The notes under the pieces: generated by a model
Told to the model about the DNA's origin: nothing
The model's input: the letters and a program-made list of their open reading frames with translations, nothing else
Database searches by the model: none
Assembly: GCF_014837245.1 (NCBI RefSeq)
Contig: NZ_JACYFU010000002.1
Location: 372,001-436,000 of the forward strand
Origin: Devosia oryzisoli
Lineage (GTDB): Bacteria > Pseudomonadota > Alphaproteobacteria > Rhizobiales > Devosiaceae
Direction: 5' to 3'
Length of the DNA: 64,000 bases
Made by a program: the position numbers and the translations under genes
In this document: in pieces, positions 15,941 to 24,011 of the stretch
Numbering within the stretch: position 1 is the stretch's first letter
How the letters are laid out: each line of letters starts with the position of its first letter

Positions 15941-16870
15941 TCACAGCACCCCCATCTGATAGACGATGTGGTCGGCGAGCAGCGCCAGGAACAGCACGAA
16001 CAGGTAACTCAGGGAAAAGGTGAACAGAGCGCGCGCCGCGCGACGCATCGGGCCACTCTGCTGCTGGCGCCACAATCGCACGGCCAGATGAACGAACCAG
16101 GCGCCCGTCACGACGGCAACAGCGCCATAGACCAGACCGGAAAGCCCCAGCACCACCGGCAGGAGGCTCGTCAGGGCGAGGACAACCGAATAGCCCAGGA
16201 TCTGCCTCTTGGTCGAAGCTTCTCCCGCGACATTGGGCATCATGGGGATGCCGGCTGCGCCGTAGTCGGATTGCTTGTAGAGCGCCAGCGCCCAGAAGTG
16301 CGGCGGGGTCCAGAGAAAGATGATGAGGAAGAGCACAAAGCTTTCCCAGCTCGCCGTACCGGTGACCGCGGCCCAGCCCACCATTGGGGGGAAGGCGCCG
16401 GCAGCGCCACCGATGACGATGTTCTGCGGCGTCGCGCGCTTGAGCCACATCGTGTAGATGACGGCGTAGAAGAAGATGGTGAAGGCGAGGAAGCCGCCGG
16501 CAACCCAGTTTGTGGCAAGGCCAAGCAAGACAACGGAGAAGGCAGAGAGGACAAGCCCGAACGCAAGTGCTTCTTCTCGCGTGATCCGACCGGCGGGGAT
16601 AGGCCGATTGAGCGTGCGGCTCATGACGGCATCAATATCGGCATCGTACCACATGTTGAGGGCGCCCGAGGCGCCGGCCCCAATCGCAATGCAGGCGATG
16701 GCGATGAGGCCGACGACGGGATGGATACCGCCCGGTGCGACCAACATCCCGACCAGGGCCACGAAGACCACGAGCGACATGACGCGCGGCTTGAGCAGCG
16801 CCAGGTAGTCTTCTACCCGTGCGCCGCCCGCCAAGGCGTTGATGCTGCTGCTGTCGTCGATATAGGCCAC
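15941..16870 (-). CDS. ctaB: Protoheme IX farnesyltransferase (heme O synthase)
   Basis: UbiA-type prenyltransferase that adds a farnesyl group to heme b to make heme O, precursor of heme a for the oxidase. 309 residues with about nine membrane helices. The first Asp-rich motif is [15 protein letters not shown] and the NRPIPAG block follows it. The GTG at 16870 was chosen: it gives the usual family length and has GGAAG six bases upstream, while the open frame further upstream runs into the end of ctaD. It is between ctaD and ctaF. Confidence 0.95.
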   Translation of the reverse strand: MAYIDDSSSINALAGGARVEDYLALLKPRVMSLVVFVALVGMLVAPGGIHPVVGLIAIACIAIGAGASGALNMWYDADIDAVMSRTLNRPIPAGRITREEALAFGLVLSAFSVVLLGLATNWVAGGFLAFTIFFYAVIYTMWLKRATPQNIVIGGAAGAFPPMVGWAAVTGTASWESFVLFLIIFLWTPPHFWALALYKQSDYGAAGIPMMPNVAGEASTKRQILGYSVVLALTSLLPVVLGLSGLVYGAVAVVTGAWFVHLAVRLWRQQQSGPMRRAARALFTFSLSYLFVLFLALLADHIVYQMGVL

Positions 16871-16926
16871 TGGGTCTTCCGTTCTATGGAGCGGGCCGCG
16901 CCCGGGCGCGATCCGCTTGTTCGGTG

Positions 16927-16949
16927 CCAACGCGCTTAGTGCGCGTTGG
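16927..16949 (-). other. Perfect hairpin straddling the ctaD stop codon
   Basis: CCAACGCGC (16927-16935) and GCGCGTTGG (16941-16949) are perfectly complementary over 9 bp with a 5-base loop that contains the ctaD stop triplet. No T tract follows on the minus strand, so a classical terminator is unlikely. A role in mRNA stability or processing between ctaD and ctaB is possible. Confidence 0.65.
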
Positions 16950-18624
16950 TCGAGTCGATCTTGGGCAGTGTCGTGAACTGGTGGAACGGCGGCGGGCTGG
17001 ACAAGGTCCATTCCAGCGTCGTTGCCCCTTCACCCCACGGATTGTCGCCTGCGGGGCGCTTCTTCCGCGACGCTTCCCAGGTCGCGTAGAAGAAGATCAC
17101 CATGGCCACGAAGGTGATGTAGTAGCCTACCGACGACACGCGGTTCCACAGCGCAAAGGCATCCGGATAGTCGATGTAGCGGCGCGGCATGCCGGAGAGG
17201 CCCAGGAAGTGCTGCGGGAAGAAGATCAGGTTCACGCCAATGAACATGGTCCAGAAGTGCAGCTTGCCCAGGAACTCCGAGTACATGTACCCGAAAATCT
17301 TGGGGTACCAGTAGTACCAGCCCGCAAAGATCGAGAACACCGCGCCCAGCGAGAGCACGTAGTGGAAGTGCGCGACCACATAATAGGTGTCGTGCAGGGC
17401 ACGGTCCGCACCGGCATTGGCCAGCACCACGCCCGTCACACCGCCCACGGTGAACAGGAAGATGAAGCCGATGGCCCAGAGGATGGGCGTGCGGAAGGTG
17501 ATGGAGCCGCCCCACATGGTGGCGATCCAGGAGAAGATCTTCACACCCGTCGGCACGGCGATGACCATGGTGGCGGCCACGAAGTACCGCTGCACATCCA
17601 GGCTGAGCCCGGTGGTGTACATGTGGTGCGCCCACACGACGAACCCGACGAAGCCGATGGCAACCATCGCATAGGCCATGGCCATGTAGCCGAACACCGG
17701 CTTGCGACTGAAGGTGGCAACGATGTGACTGATCATGCCGAAGCCGGGCAAGATCATGATGTACACTTCAGGGTGCCCGAAGAACCAGAACAGATGCTGG
17801 AAGAGAATCGGATCCCCACCCTCTTCGGGCTTGAAGAAGGACGTGCCGAAGTTGCGGTCCGTCAGCAGCATGGTGATGGCACCGGCCAGAACAGGCAGCG
17901 CCAGGAGGAGCAGGAACGCCGTCACCAGCACCGACCAGGCGAAAAGCGGCATCTTGTGCAGCGTCATGCCTGGAGCGCGCATGTTGAGAATGGTGGTGAT
18001 GAGGTTGATTGCGCCAAGGATGGAGCTCACGCCTGCGATGTGCAGCGAGAGAATGACGAAATCCAGCGACGGGCCGGGATGGCCGGTGGTTGCCAGCGGC
18101 GGATAAATGGTCCAGCCGCCACCGAAGCCGGTGGTCCCTGCGGTGCCTTCGAAGAACAGGCTCATCAGCAGCAGGATGAATGCCGGCGGCAACAGCCAGA
18201 AGGCGATATTGTTGATGCGCGGGAAGGCCGTATCGGGCGCTCCGATCATCAGCGGAGCAAAGTAGTTGGCAAAGCCACCCATGGTTGCGGGCATCACCAC
18301 GAAGAACACCATGATCAAGGCGTGGGCGGTGGTGAACACGTTGTAGAGCTGCTTGCCAGCGTCGAGCGCGGCGGCGCCTTCGACGCCGTAGACCATCGCG
18401 GCCAGGCCGTGGAAGATCTGGATGCCGGGTTCCTGCAATTCCATGCGCATCACGCCGGAAAGCAGGCCACCGATGATCCCCGTCACGATGGCGAACACCA
18501 GGTACATGATCCCGATGTCCTTGTGGTTGGTCGAATAGAGCCAGCGGCGCCAGCCGGTGGGCTCGTGGTGCGCATGCGCGTCGTGCCCGGTGGCGTGAGC
18601 TTCGAGGTGAGCGGTATCAGTCAT
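16936..18624 (-). CDS. ctaD: Cytochrome c oxidase subunit I
   Basis: Catalytic heme-copper subunit of the aa3-type oxidase, 562 residues with 12 membrane helices. The ligand set is present: low-spin heme His in the first part, CuB His and the cross-linking Tyr in [15 protein letters not shown], the HH pair in [10 protein letters not shown], and the heme a3/a His pair in [12 protein letters not shown]. The Lys of the K-channel lies in the IPTGVK region. It begins [15 protein letters not shown], with a His-rich N-terminus. It is 16 bases downstream of ctaC, and its stop codon lies inside a perfect hairpin. Confidence 0.98.
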   Translation of the reverse strand: MTDTAHLEAHATGHDAHAHHEPTGWRRWLYSTNHKDIGIMYLVFAIVTGIIGGLLSGVMRMELQEPGIQIFHGLAAMVYGVEGAAALDAGKQLYNVFTTAHALIMVFFVVMPATMGGFANYFAPLMIGAPDTAFPRINNIAFWLLPPAFILLLMSLFFEGTAGTTGFGGGWTIYPPLATTGHPGPSLDFVILSLHIAGVSSILGAINLITTILNMRAPGMTLHKMPLFAWSVLVTAFLLLLALPVLAGAITMLLTDRNFGTSFFKPEEGGDPILFQHLFWFFGHPEVYIMILPGFGMISHIVATFSRKPVFGYMAMAYAMVAIGFVGFVVWAHHMYTTGLSLDVQRYFVAATMVIAVPTGVKIFSWIATMWGGSITFRTPILWAIGFIFLFTVGGVTGVVLANAGADRALHDTYYVVAHFHYVLSLGAVFSIFAGWYYWYPKIFGYMYSEFLGKLHFWTMFIGVNLIFFPQHFLGLSGMPRRYIDYPDAFALWNRVSSVGYYITFVAMVIFFYATWEASRKKRPAGDNPWGEGATTLEWTLSSPPPFHQFTTLPKIDSTNAH

Positions 18625-18640
18625 ATTTCTCCCCTGACCC

Positions 18641-19561
18641 TTAGTTCAGCGCCGGCAGCGTGGCTGCAGCGGCCTGGTAGTCACGGCTTTCCTTGAAGGC
18701 GCCGATGAACGCCTGGTATTCCTCGGCAGTCACGACGCGCACGGCGATCGGCATGAAGGCATGGTCCTTCCCACACAGTTCCGAGCACTGGCCGTAATAG
18801 ATACCGGTCTCGCGAGCGTTGAACCACGTTTCGTTCAGGCGGCCGGGAACGGCGTCGATCTTGATGCCGAACGAAGGAACCGCAAACGCGTGGATGACGC
18901 CGGACGGGCTGGAGGTCACCTGCACGCGCACCGTGGTATCGACCGGCACAACCAGTTCGTTATCCACCGCCAGCAGCCGCGGCTGGTTCGGCTTGATCTG
19001 CGGGCGCTGCTCGTCGTTCAGGATGTTGGAGTCGAAGGCGACGCCTTCATCCACATATTCGTAGTTCCAGTACCACTGCTCGCCCGAAACCTTCACCGTC
19101 AGTTCCGGCGCGGGCACCTCCACCTCGCCGAACGAGAAGATGTTCGAGCCCAGGTACTTCCGCTGCCCGTCCGGCACCGTGAGCTGATCGGACAGCACGC
19201 CGAATGACGGGATGGCGATGATGATCAGCACCACGATCGGCACGACGGTCCAGATCACCTCAACCAACGTATTGTGGGTGAAGCGTGCAGGCACCGGGTT
19301 GGACTTGGCGTTGAACCGGAGGATCACGATGACCAGGAGCGCGAGCACAAACAGCACGATCAGCGAGATGGTCCACATCAGCGGTCCATTGTGGAAGGCC
19401 ACGATGGAATCCATGATAGGGGTCACCGACTCCTGCAGGTGAACCTGACCCGCCATCGGATGCCCCTGAGGCACTTCCTGGGCGACCGCCATGGCGGGCG
19501 CCATGGTCAGCAGGGCTGCGAAACCCGCGCCCAATTTCTTCGCGAACTGCCCGGTCACCAT
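18641..19561 (-). CDS. ctaC: Cytochrome c oxidase subunit II
   Basis: 306-residue CuA subunit that accepts electrons from cytochrome c. Signal peptide at residues 1-27 ending AMAVAQE, two membrane helices (about 55-80 and 100-122), then the periplasmic cupredoxin domain. CuA ligands are visible in [13 protein letters not shown], with the upstream His in the FAVPSFGIK region (VIHAF). The ATG at 19561 (MVTGQFAKK) was chosen because it puts the signal peptide first and has AAGGGGG upstream; the frame is open much further upstream without meaning. It is the first gene of the cta operon. Confidence 0.97.
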   Translation of the reverse strand: MVTGQFAKKLGAGFAALLTMAPAMAVAQEVPQGHPMAGQVHLQESVTPIMDSIVAFHNGPLMWTISLIVLFVLALLVIVILRFNAKSNPVPARFTHNTLVEVIWTVVPIVVLIIIAIPSFGVLSDQLTVPDGQRKYLGSNIFSFGEVEVPAPELTVKVSGEQWYWNYEYVDEGVAFDSNILNDEQRPQIKPNQPRLLAVDNELVVPVDTTVRVQVTSSPSGVIHAFAVPSFGIKIDAVPGRLNETWFNARETGIYYGQCSELCGKDHAFMPIAVRVVTAEEYQAFIGAFKESRDYQAAAATLPALN

Positions 19562-19875
19562 ATACCCCCTTGTCAGCTGTTCTGGCGGCTGGCACCGAGA
19601 ATGAGGGGGCAAAACAGCGGCATAGCTAACGCCGCCCCGACTCAAGCTCGGAGCGCAAACTCTCTTCTCGTAAATCATATCGCGGCACCTGAGTCTATTG
19701 CGGCATTCGTTGCCACGGCTGCGGCAAATTGGTGTCCCCCACCCGCCGCGCGCCCTAACGCCGCCGCAGTTTATCATCAGAACGGGTCGCAAATCCGGTC
19801 CTTTGGTTGACACTGCGCAGCGAGTGTCAGACACACAACACACCCGGATCGCAGGCCGAGTCGACAGGAGAAGTG
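19562..19875. promoter_or_regulatory. Divergent intergenic region between ctaC and the IalB gene
   Basis: 314 bases without a credible gene. It must hold the ctaC promoter (minus) and the ialB promoter (plus). The one clear element is the inverted repeat at 19808-19829. A TTGACA hexamer at 19807-19812 is a candidate -35 box for the plus strand, but no good -10 match is seen at 17 bases. No RNA gene or riboswitch was recognised. Confidence 0.5.
19808..19829. promoter_or_regulatory. Operator-like inverted repeat upstream of the IalB gene
   Basis: TGACACT (19808-19814) and AGTGTCA (19823-19829) are perfect 7-bp arms around an 8-base spacer (GCGCAGCG). The left arm overlaps a TTGACA hexamer. The shape suits a dimeric regulator, but the regulator cannot be named. 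Confidence 0.5.
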
Positions 19876-20388
19876 ATGACCCCCAAGGCAATCGTGAAGC
19901 GGGCGGTTTTCGCCCTGTTGCTATTGTCCGGCGCACTCTTGGCCAGTCCCGCCTCGGCGCAGGGCACGGTCAAGGCCGAATATGGTGACTGGCAGATGAG
20001 CTGCGACACGCCACCTGGTGCCAGCTTCGAGCAGTGCGCGATCATCCAGAACGTCACCGCCGAGGACCAGCCCAATGTGGGGCTTTCCGTGATCGTGCTG
20101 CGCACCGCCGATCGGGAGGCACGCCTCCTGCGGGTCCTGGCTCCCTTGGGCGTCCTGCTGCCGAATGGTCTTGGGCTCAATGTCGATGGCACGGACATGG
20201 GACGGGTTGCCTTTGTCCGCTGCCTGCCCAACGGCTGCATCGCCGAAGTCGAGCTGGACGACGATCTGGTCAAGGTGCTTTCCGAAGGCAAGAGCGCGAT
20301 CTTTGTCGTGTTCAAGACACCCGAAGAAGGCGTTGGCATCCCCGTATCGCTGGAAGGATTCGCGGAAGGCTTTGAGGCGCTGCCCTGA
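19876..20388 (+). CDS. Invasion-associated locus B (IalB) family exported protein
   Basis: 170-residue protein of the IalB family (first known from Bartonella, where it is linked to erythrocyte invasion), common in non-pathogenic alphaproteobacteria where its role is unclear. Signal peptide at residues 1-26 ending ASPASAQ. Four cysteines form two likely disulfides (CDTPPG / EQCAII and RCLPNGCIAEV). The family block YGDWQMSCD follows the signal peptide. The ATG at 19876 has AGGAG upstream and puts the signal peptide first; a start 23 codons earlier is open. The PilZ gene follows after 8 bases. Confidence 0.9.
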   Translation: MTPKAIVKRAVFALLLLSGALLASPASAQGTVKAEYGDWQMSCDTPPGASFEQCAIIQNVTAEDQPNVGLSVIVLRTADREARLLRVLAPLGVLLPNGLGLNVDGTDMGRVAFVRCLPNGCIAEVELDDDLVKVLSEGKSAIFVVFKTPEEGVGIPVSLEGFAEGFEALP

Positions 20389-20396
20389 GGGTTGAG

Positions 20397-20645
20397 ATGA
20401 ACAAGGACAACCGCGACACGCAGCGCCACAGGACCCTCAAGGGCGCCAAGATCGTCCTCAACGAGGGCTTTTCGACCTTCAGTTGCACCGTGCGGAACAT
20501 GTCGGACACCGGCGCGAAGCTGATCGTGCAAAGCATCGTGGGCGTCCCGAACCGGTTCGAGCTGGCGCTTGATGACGGGCGCCGCTTCCAATGCGAGACG
20601 GCGTGGCACACCGAAAAGGAAATCGGCGTGCGTTTCATCTCTTGA
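20397..20645 (+). CDS. Single-domain PilZ protein (c-di-GMP binding)
   Basis: 82-residue protein made of one PilZ domain. The c-di-GMP motif is present: an Arg-rich RDTQRHR (residues 6-12, RxxxR) and NMSDTGAKL with the NxSxxG motif near residues 34-39. It is a likely small effector or adaptor for c-di-GMP signals, such as those set by the GGDEF-EAL protein at 6682-9570. It follows the IalB gene by 8 bases and is probably co-transcribed with it. The stop codon sits at the edge of a hairpin that terminates the opposite strand. Confidence 0.88.
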   Translation: MNKDNRDTQRHRTLKGAKIVLNEGFSTFSCTVRNMSDTGAKLIVQSIVGVPNRFELALDDGRRFQCETAWHTEKEIGVRFIS

Positions 20646-20677
20646 AAAAAGCCGGGCACGTGTGGTCACGGCCCGGC
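20645..20677 (-). terminator. Rho-independent terminator for the DUF1127 gene (minus strand)
   Basis: GCCGGGC (20651-20657) pairs with GCCCGGC (20671-20677), with an inner CGTG/CACG stem and a TGGT loop; on the minus strand the hairpin is followed by TTTTTT (20645-20650). The U tract is on the minus side only, so it serves the DUF1127 gene rather than the PilZ gene. Confidence 0.8.
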
Positions 20678-20781
20678 AGTTGGTCAGGAAACGAGGCTGG
20701 CGGCAAAACCAGCCCGGAGATGGCACAAGCATGTTCGTGTTCGAGCCAACGGGTGAGCGGCCGCCGTAGCGGCCGAAATTG

Positions 20782-21045
20782 TCAGGGACGCGAGGCGCGG
20801 GCGCGGGCCGCGTTGAGCACCATGCCCGGGGTCAGGCCCGAACGGGCGGCGAGTGCGTCCATGATGTCGGCCCGACTGATGCCAAGGTCGCTCAGCCGGC
20901 AGTGATCGAGTTCGAGCAGACGCTCCAGCGCGACGCGCCGGGCACGGGCGGTTCGGACCCGGCCAATCCACATTTCAAGAGCGTATAGCGGGTTGACAGG
21001 CGCCGCGGCCGAAAGGGACCGCTCGCCGAACAGCGAGAGAGCCAT
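20782..21045 (-). CDS. DUF1127 domain small protein
   Basis: 87-residue basic protein. The DUF1127 core is in the second half: RVALERLLELDHCRLSDLGISRADI, then an Ala/Arg-rich tail. DUF1127 proteins are abundant small arginine-rich proteins of alphaproteobacteria; some have been linked to RNA metabolism and to phosphate or virulence regulation. The ATG at 21045 has GGAGA eight bases upstream. It is divergent from a LysR regulator with a LysR-type box between them, and has its own terminator at 20645-20677. Confidence 0.88.
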   Translation of the reverse strand: MALSLFGERSLSAAAPVNPLYALEMWIGRVRTARARRVALERLLELDHCRLSDLGISRADIMDALAARSGLTPGMVLNAARARASRP

Positions 21046-21138
21046 GATCCGTCTCCAGAACTCATGAGGGGGCGCCGGAGGGAGGCCGGCGTCCGGCGCG
21101 TTAAAGCGCCGATGAACGTGGGATAACCTGCTGGACTT

Positions 21139-21157
21139 CTATTCGTCTAACAAATAG
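21139..21157. promoter_or_regulatory. LysR-type box between the DUF1127 and LysR genes
   Basis: CTATT (21139-21143) and AATAG (21153-21157) are inverted arms around 9 bases, so the element contains the T-N11-A core expected of a LysR-type binding site. It lies in the 149-bp divergent spacer, about 40 bases before the LysR start. Confidence 0.55.
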
Positions 21158-21194
21158 ATTTCATGTTCTCGATGAATTTCAGTGATGACCCACC

Positions 21195-22082
21195 ATGACG
21201 GCCCCGCTCGATCTCGACCAGTTGCAGAGCTTTTGCGCCATTGCCGATTGCGGCAGTTTTACCGAGGCCGCACGCCGGGTCAACAAGACCCAGTCAGCGG
21301 TCTCGATGCAGATCAAGCGCCTTGAAGAACGCCTGGGCCATGCCCTGCTTTCCCGCGATGGTCGCAGCGTCACCCTGACCCATCACGGCGAAGTTCTCTA
21401 CGAGCGCGCCCGCAAGATGCTGCGCACCAACGCCGAGATTCTCGACCACTTCAACGATGGTGACCTGGCCGGGTCCATCCGATTCGGTGTGCCCGACGAC
21501 TACGCCGTCCGTCTGCTGCCGGTGATTCTGTCGAGCTTCCAGCGAACCCATCCAAAAATCGCGGTCGACGTCGCCTGCATGGCGTCCGAGCAACTGCTCG
21601 AGGGCATGAAACTGGGGCGCTATGACCTGATCGTCTTCACCCAAGGGACGGACCAGAATTTCGGTGAACTGTTCCGCACCGAAAAGATGTTCTGGGTCGC
21701 CAGCCACGGTGGCCGGGCGCTCGCCAGCGAACCCATAGCCATCGCGTGCGGGCCCTCCTGCTGCATCTGGCGCAAGGACGCGATGGAGGCGCTGGAGCGG
21801 ACCGGAAAGGACTACCGGATCGCCTACACCTCCTCCAATGCGACCGCCATCTCGTCGGCGGTGCTGTCGGACCTGGCCGTGGGCTTTCTTCCCGAAAGCG
21901 CTCTGCAGCCGGGCATGCGGGTGGTGAGCGAAGGCCATGGCTTGCCCCGTCTGGGCGATGCGCAGATTGCACTGATGCGCGCCAGCCACGCCTATGGCGG
22001 CATCTATGACGCGCTGGCCAACCACATCGTGCAGTCGATGGGGAATCTCGACGTTGCACCCAAGGCGGAAGCCGCCGAATAG
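21195..22082 (+). CDS. LysR-family transcriptional regulator (LsrB/VtlR-like)
   Basis: 295-residue regulator. The N-terminal winged helix-turn-helix is clear: LDLDQLQSFCAIADCGSFTEAARRVNKTQSAVSMQIKRLEERLG in short family blocks at residues 5-48. The rest is a periplasmic-binding-protein-like effector domain from about residue 95. The start resembles rhizobial LsrB and its relatives, which respond to redox or envelope stress. Several cysteines lie in the effector domain (for example CGPSCC near 186), so thiol sensing is possible. It is divergent from the DUF1127 gene. The specific name is uncertain. Confidence 0.88.
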   Translation: MTAPLDLDQLQSFCAIADCGSFTEAARRVNKTQSAVSMQIKRLEERLGHALLSRDGRSVTLTHHGEVLYERARKMLRTNAEILDHFNDGDLAGSIRFGVPDDYAVRLLPVILSSFQRTHPKIAVDVACMASEQLLEGMKLGRYDLIVFTQGTDQNFGELFRTEKMFWVASHGGRALASEPIAIACGPSCCIWRKDAMEALERTGKDYRIAYTSSNATAISSAVLSDLAVGFLPESALQPGMRVVSEGHGLPRLGDAQIALMRASHAYGGIYDALANHIVQSMGNLDVAPKAEAAE

Positions 22083-22122
22083 CCCGCTTGACCCAAACGG
22101 GTGATTGGCGCACCAGAAGACC

Positions 22123-23739
22123 ATGTCGCAGGTTCTGACCAACGCCGCCGAATTTACCGTCTCCGAAATCGCCCAGGCGGTGAAGCGGACAGTCGAGGAC
22201 GAATTCGGCCATGTCAGGGTGCGCGGGGAAATTTCCGGGTTCCGCGGCCAGCACTCCTCGGGCCACTGCTATTTCACGCTCAAGGACGACGCAGCAACCA
22301 TCGATGCCGTCGTCTGGAAGGGCAGCTATGCGCGCCTGGCTTTCAAGCCCGAAGAAGGCCTCGAGGTCATCGCCACCGGACGACTGACGACCTTCCCGCG
22401 CTCGTCCAAATATCAGATCGTGATCGAAAACATCGAGCCCGCCGGTGCGGGCGCGTTGATGGCCCTGCTCGAGGAGCGGCGCAAGAAGCTCCTTGCAGAG
22501 GGCTTGTTTGCCCGCGAGCGCAAGCGCCCCCTGCCCTATCTGCCGCGCGTCATCGGCGTGGTCACCTCGCCCACGGGCGCCGTCATCAGGGACATTCTGC
22601 ATCGGCTAGAGGACCGGTTTCCCAGCCACGTCGTGGTCTGGCCGGTGCGCGTGCAGGGTGACACCTGCGCCGCGGAGGTGGTCAATGCCATCGAAGGCTT
22701 CAACGGACTGTCCGACACCGGCGCGATCCCGCGGCCGGACCTGTTGATCGTCGCCCGCGGCGGCGGCTCGATCGAGGACCTCTGGGGGTTCAACGAAGAG
22801 GCGGTGGTGCGAGCCGTTGCCGCCTCTCGTATCCCCATCATCTCGGCCGTAGGGCACGAGACCGATACGACGCTGATCGACTATGCCTCCGATATGCGGG
22901 CGCCCACGCCGACCGCGGCTGCCGAAGCGGCCGTTCCTGTCCGCGCCGAACTCATCGCCTATGTCGAGGATCAGGGGGCGCGGCACCGGCAGGCGGCGCG
23001 GCGGCAGGTGGCCAGTCTGCGCGATCGCCTCAGGGCAGCCGGAGCCGGTCTGCCCCGGCCAGCCGATCTCATCGCAACGCAGCGGCAAAGCCTCGATCTG
23101 GCCTCGAGCCAGCTCGTCGGCGGGCTGAGGCACTTCGTGCAAGGCAGGCGTCTCAGCTTCTCCGGTCTCGCAAGTCAGATGCAGCCCCGCCTTCTCCGCC
23201 AACGCAAGACCGAACTGTCCGAACGGCTCGCGAACCTGGCCCGCCACGCTGAAGGCGGGCTCGTCAAGACCGTCGACAAAGCGCGCCTCAGATACGACCC
23301 CTGCGCGGCACGTCTGGCGGGAGCCGTGGGGCAATCGAACGAACGAAAGCGGGCGCTGCTCGAGAAGGTCGCACCGCGCCTCAGCCTCCAGCCCCTCCGG
23401 GCCGAGCTCCGCCATACGCAAGCAAAGCTCGATCCGCTCGCGCAGAGGCTCAATCAGTGCTCCGGCACGCTTCTGGCGCAGCGGCGGCAGCGGCTCGAGC
23501 AGACGGGCAAGCTTCTGGAGAGCCTCAGCTACCGGAACGTTCTCGCGCGCGGCTATGCCTTGGTGCAGGACGAGGCGGGAGCGGTGATCACCGCTGCCAA
23601 CCAGCTCAGTCCGGGGGATGCGCTGCGCATCACCCTTGCCGAAGGCGAGATCGGTGCCGTGGTGGGCGGCGCTCCGGCGCCCCGCCGCAAGGGGGCGCGC
23701 CCGCCGGCCGACGATGGGTCGCAGGAAAGCCTCTTTTGA
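22123..23739 (+). CDS. xseA: Exodeoxyribonuclease VII large subunit
   Basis: Catalytic subunit of exonuclease VII, which degrades single-stranded DNA from both ends; 538 residues. N-terminal OB fold (residues about 10-110) with FTVSEIAQAVKRTVEDEFG and VRVRGEISGFR, then the nuclease domain with VVTSPTGAVIRDILHRL, GGGSIEDLWGFNEE and SAVGHETDTTL, and a long coiled-coil region to the C-terminus. The ATG at 22123 begins MSQVLTNAAE; a TTG six codons upstream is also open. The small subunit xseB is not next to it. Confidence 0.96.
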   Translation: MSQVLTNAAEFTVSEIAQAVKRTVEDEFGHVRVRGEISGFRGQHSSGHCYFTLKDDAATIDAVVWKGSYARLAFKPEEGLEVIATGRLTTFPRSSKYQIVIENIEPAGAGALMALLEERRKKLLAEGLFARERKRPLPYLPRVIGVVTSPTGAVIRDILHRLEDRFPSHVVVWPVRVQGDTCAAEVVNAIEGFNGLSDTGAIPRPDLLIVARGGGSIEDLWGFNEEAVVRAVAASRIPIISAVGHETDTTLIDYASDMRAPTPTAAAEAAVPVRAELIAYVEDQGARHRQAARRQVASLRDRLRAAGAGLPRPADLIATQRQSLDLASSQLVGGLRHFVQGRRLSFSGLASQMQPRLLRQRKTELSERLANLARHAEGGLVKTVDKARLRYDPCAARLAGAVGQSNERKRALLEKVAPRLSLQPLRAELRHTQAKLDPLAQRLNQCSGTLLAQRRQRLEQTGKLLESLSYRNVLARGYALVQDEAGAVITAANQLSPGDALRITLAEGEIGAVVGGAPAPRRKGARPPADDGSQESLF

Positions 23740-23787
23740 GGGGCAGCCGGCTCCGCTATATGAAAAGCCTGTCGCAAGGAGGTGGTC

Positions 23788-24009
23788 ATGAACCTTTTCG
23801 ATAAGGGGTTTTCCCCAGCCGAAGCCACTTTACGCTATCTCGATGGGGATTACGTGGTGCTCAAGCCCGGAAGCTTCGTGCGCTGCGCAATCACCGGCAA
23901 ACCGATCCCGCTCGATGAATTGTTCTATTGGAGCGTGGACCGGCAGGAGCCCTATGCCGACGCCACCGTTGCCCACCAGGCGTTCGAACGCTTCGGCAGA
24001 GGCAACTGA
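23788..24009 (+). CDS. DUF2093 family small protein
   Basis: 73-residue protein typical of alphaproteobacteria; function unknown. Recognisable blocks: NLFDKGF at the start, LKPGSFVRCAITGKPIPLDEL, and LFYWSVDRQEPY. The CxxTGxxIPLDEL segment resembles a zinc-ribbon half, but only one cysteine is present. An excellent ribosome site (AAGGAGGT) precedes the ATG at 23788; a GTG two codons earlier would overlap it. It lies between xseA and the LpxB-like gene, 2 bases before the latter. Confidence 0.9.
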   Translation: MNLFDKGFSPAEATLRYLDGDYVVLKPGSFVRCAITGKPIPLDELFYWSVDRQEPYADATVAHQAFERFGRGN

Positions 24010-24011
24010 CA

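Noticed and set aside
16924-18696. Plus-strand open frame of 590 codons opposite ctaD
   Set aside because: A reverse-frame artefact of the strongly conserved ctaD; very His/Arg/Glu-rich and without motifs.
20645-20677. Terminator for the IalB-PilZ unit
   Set aside because: The T tract is on the minus strand only; on the plus strand the hairpin is followed by AGTTGG. It is assigned to the DUF1127 gene.
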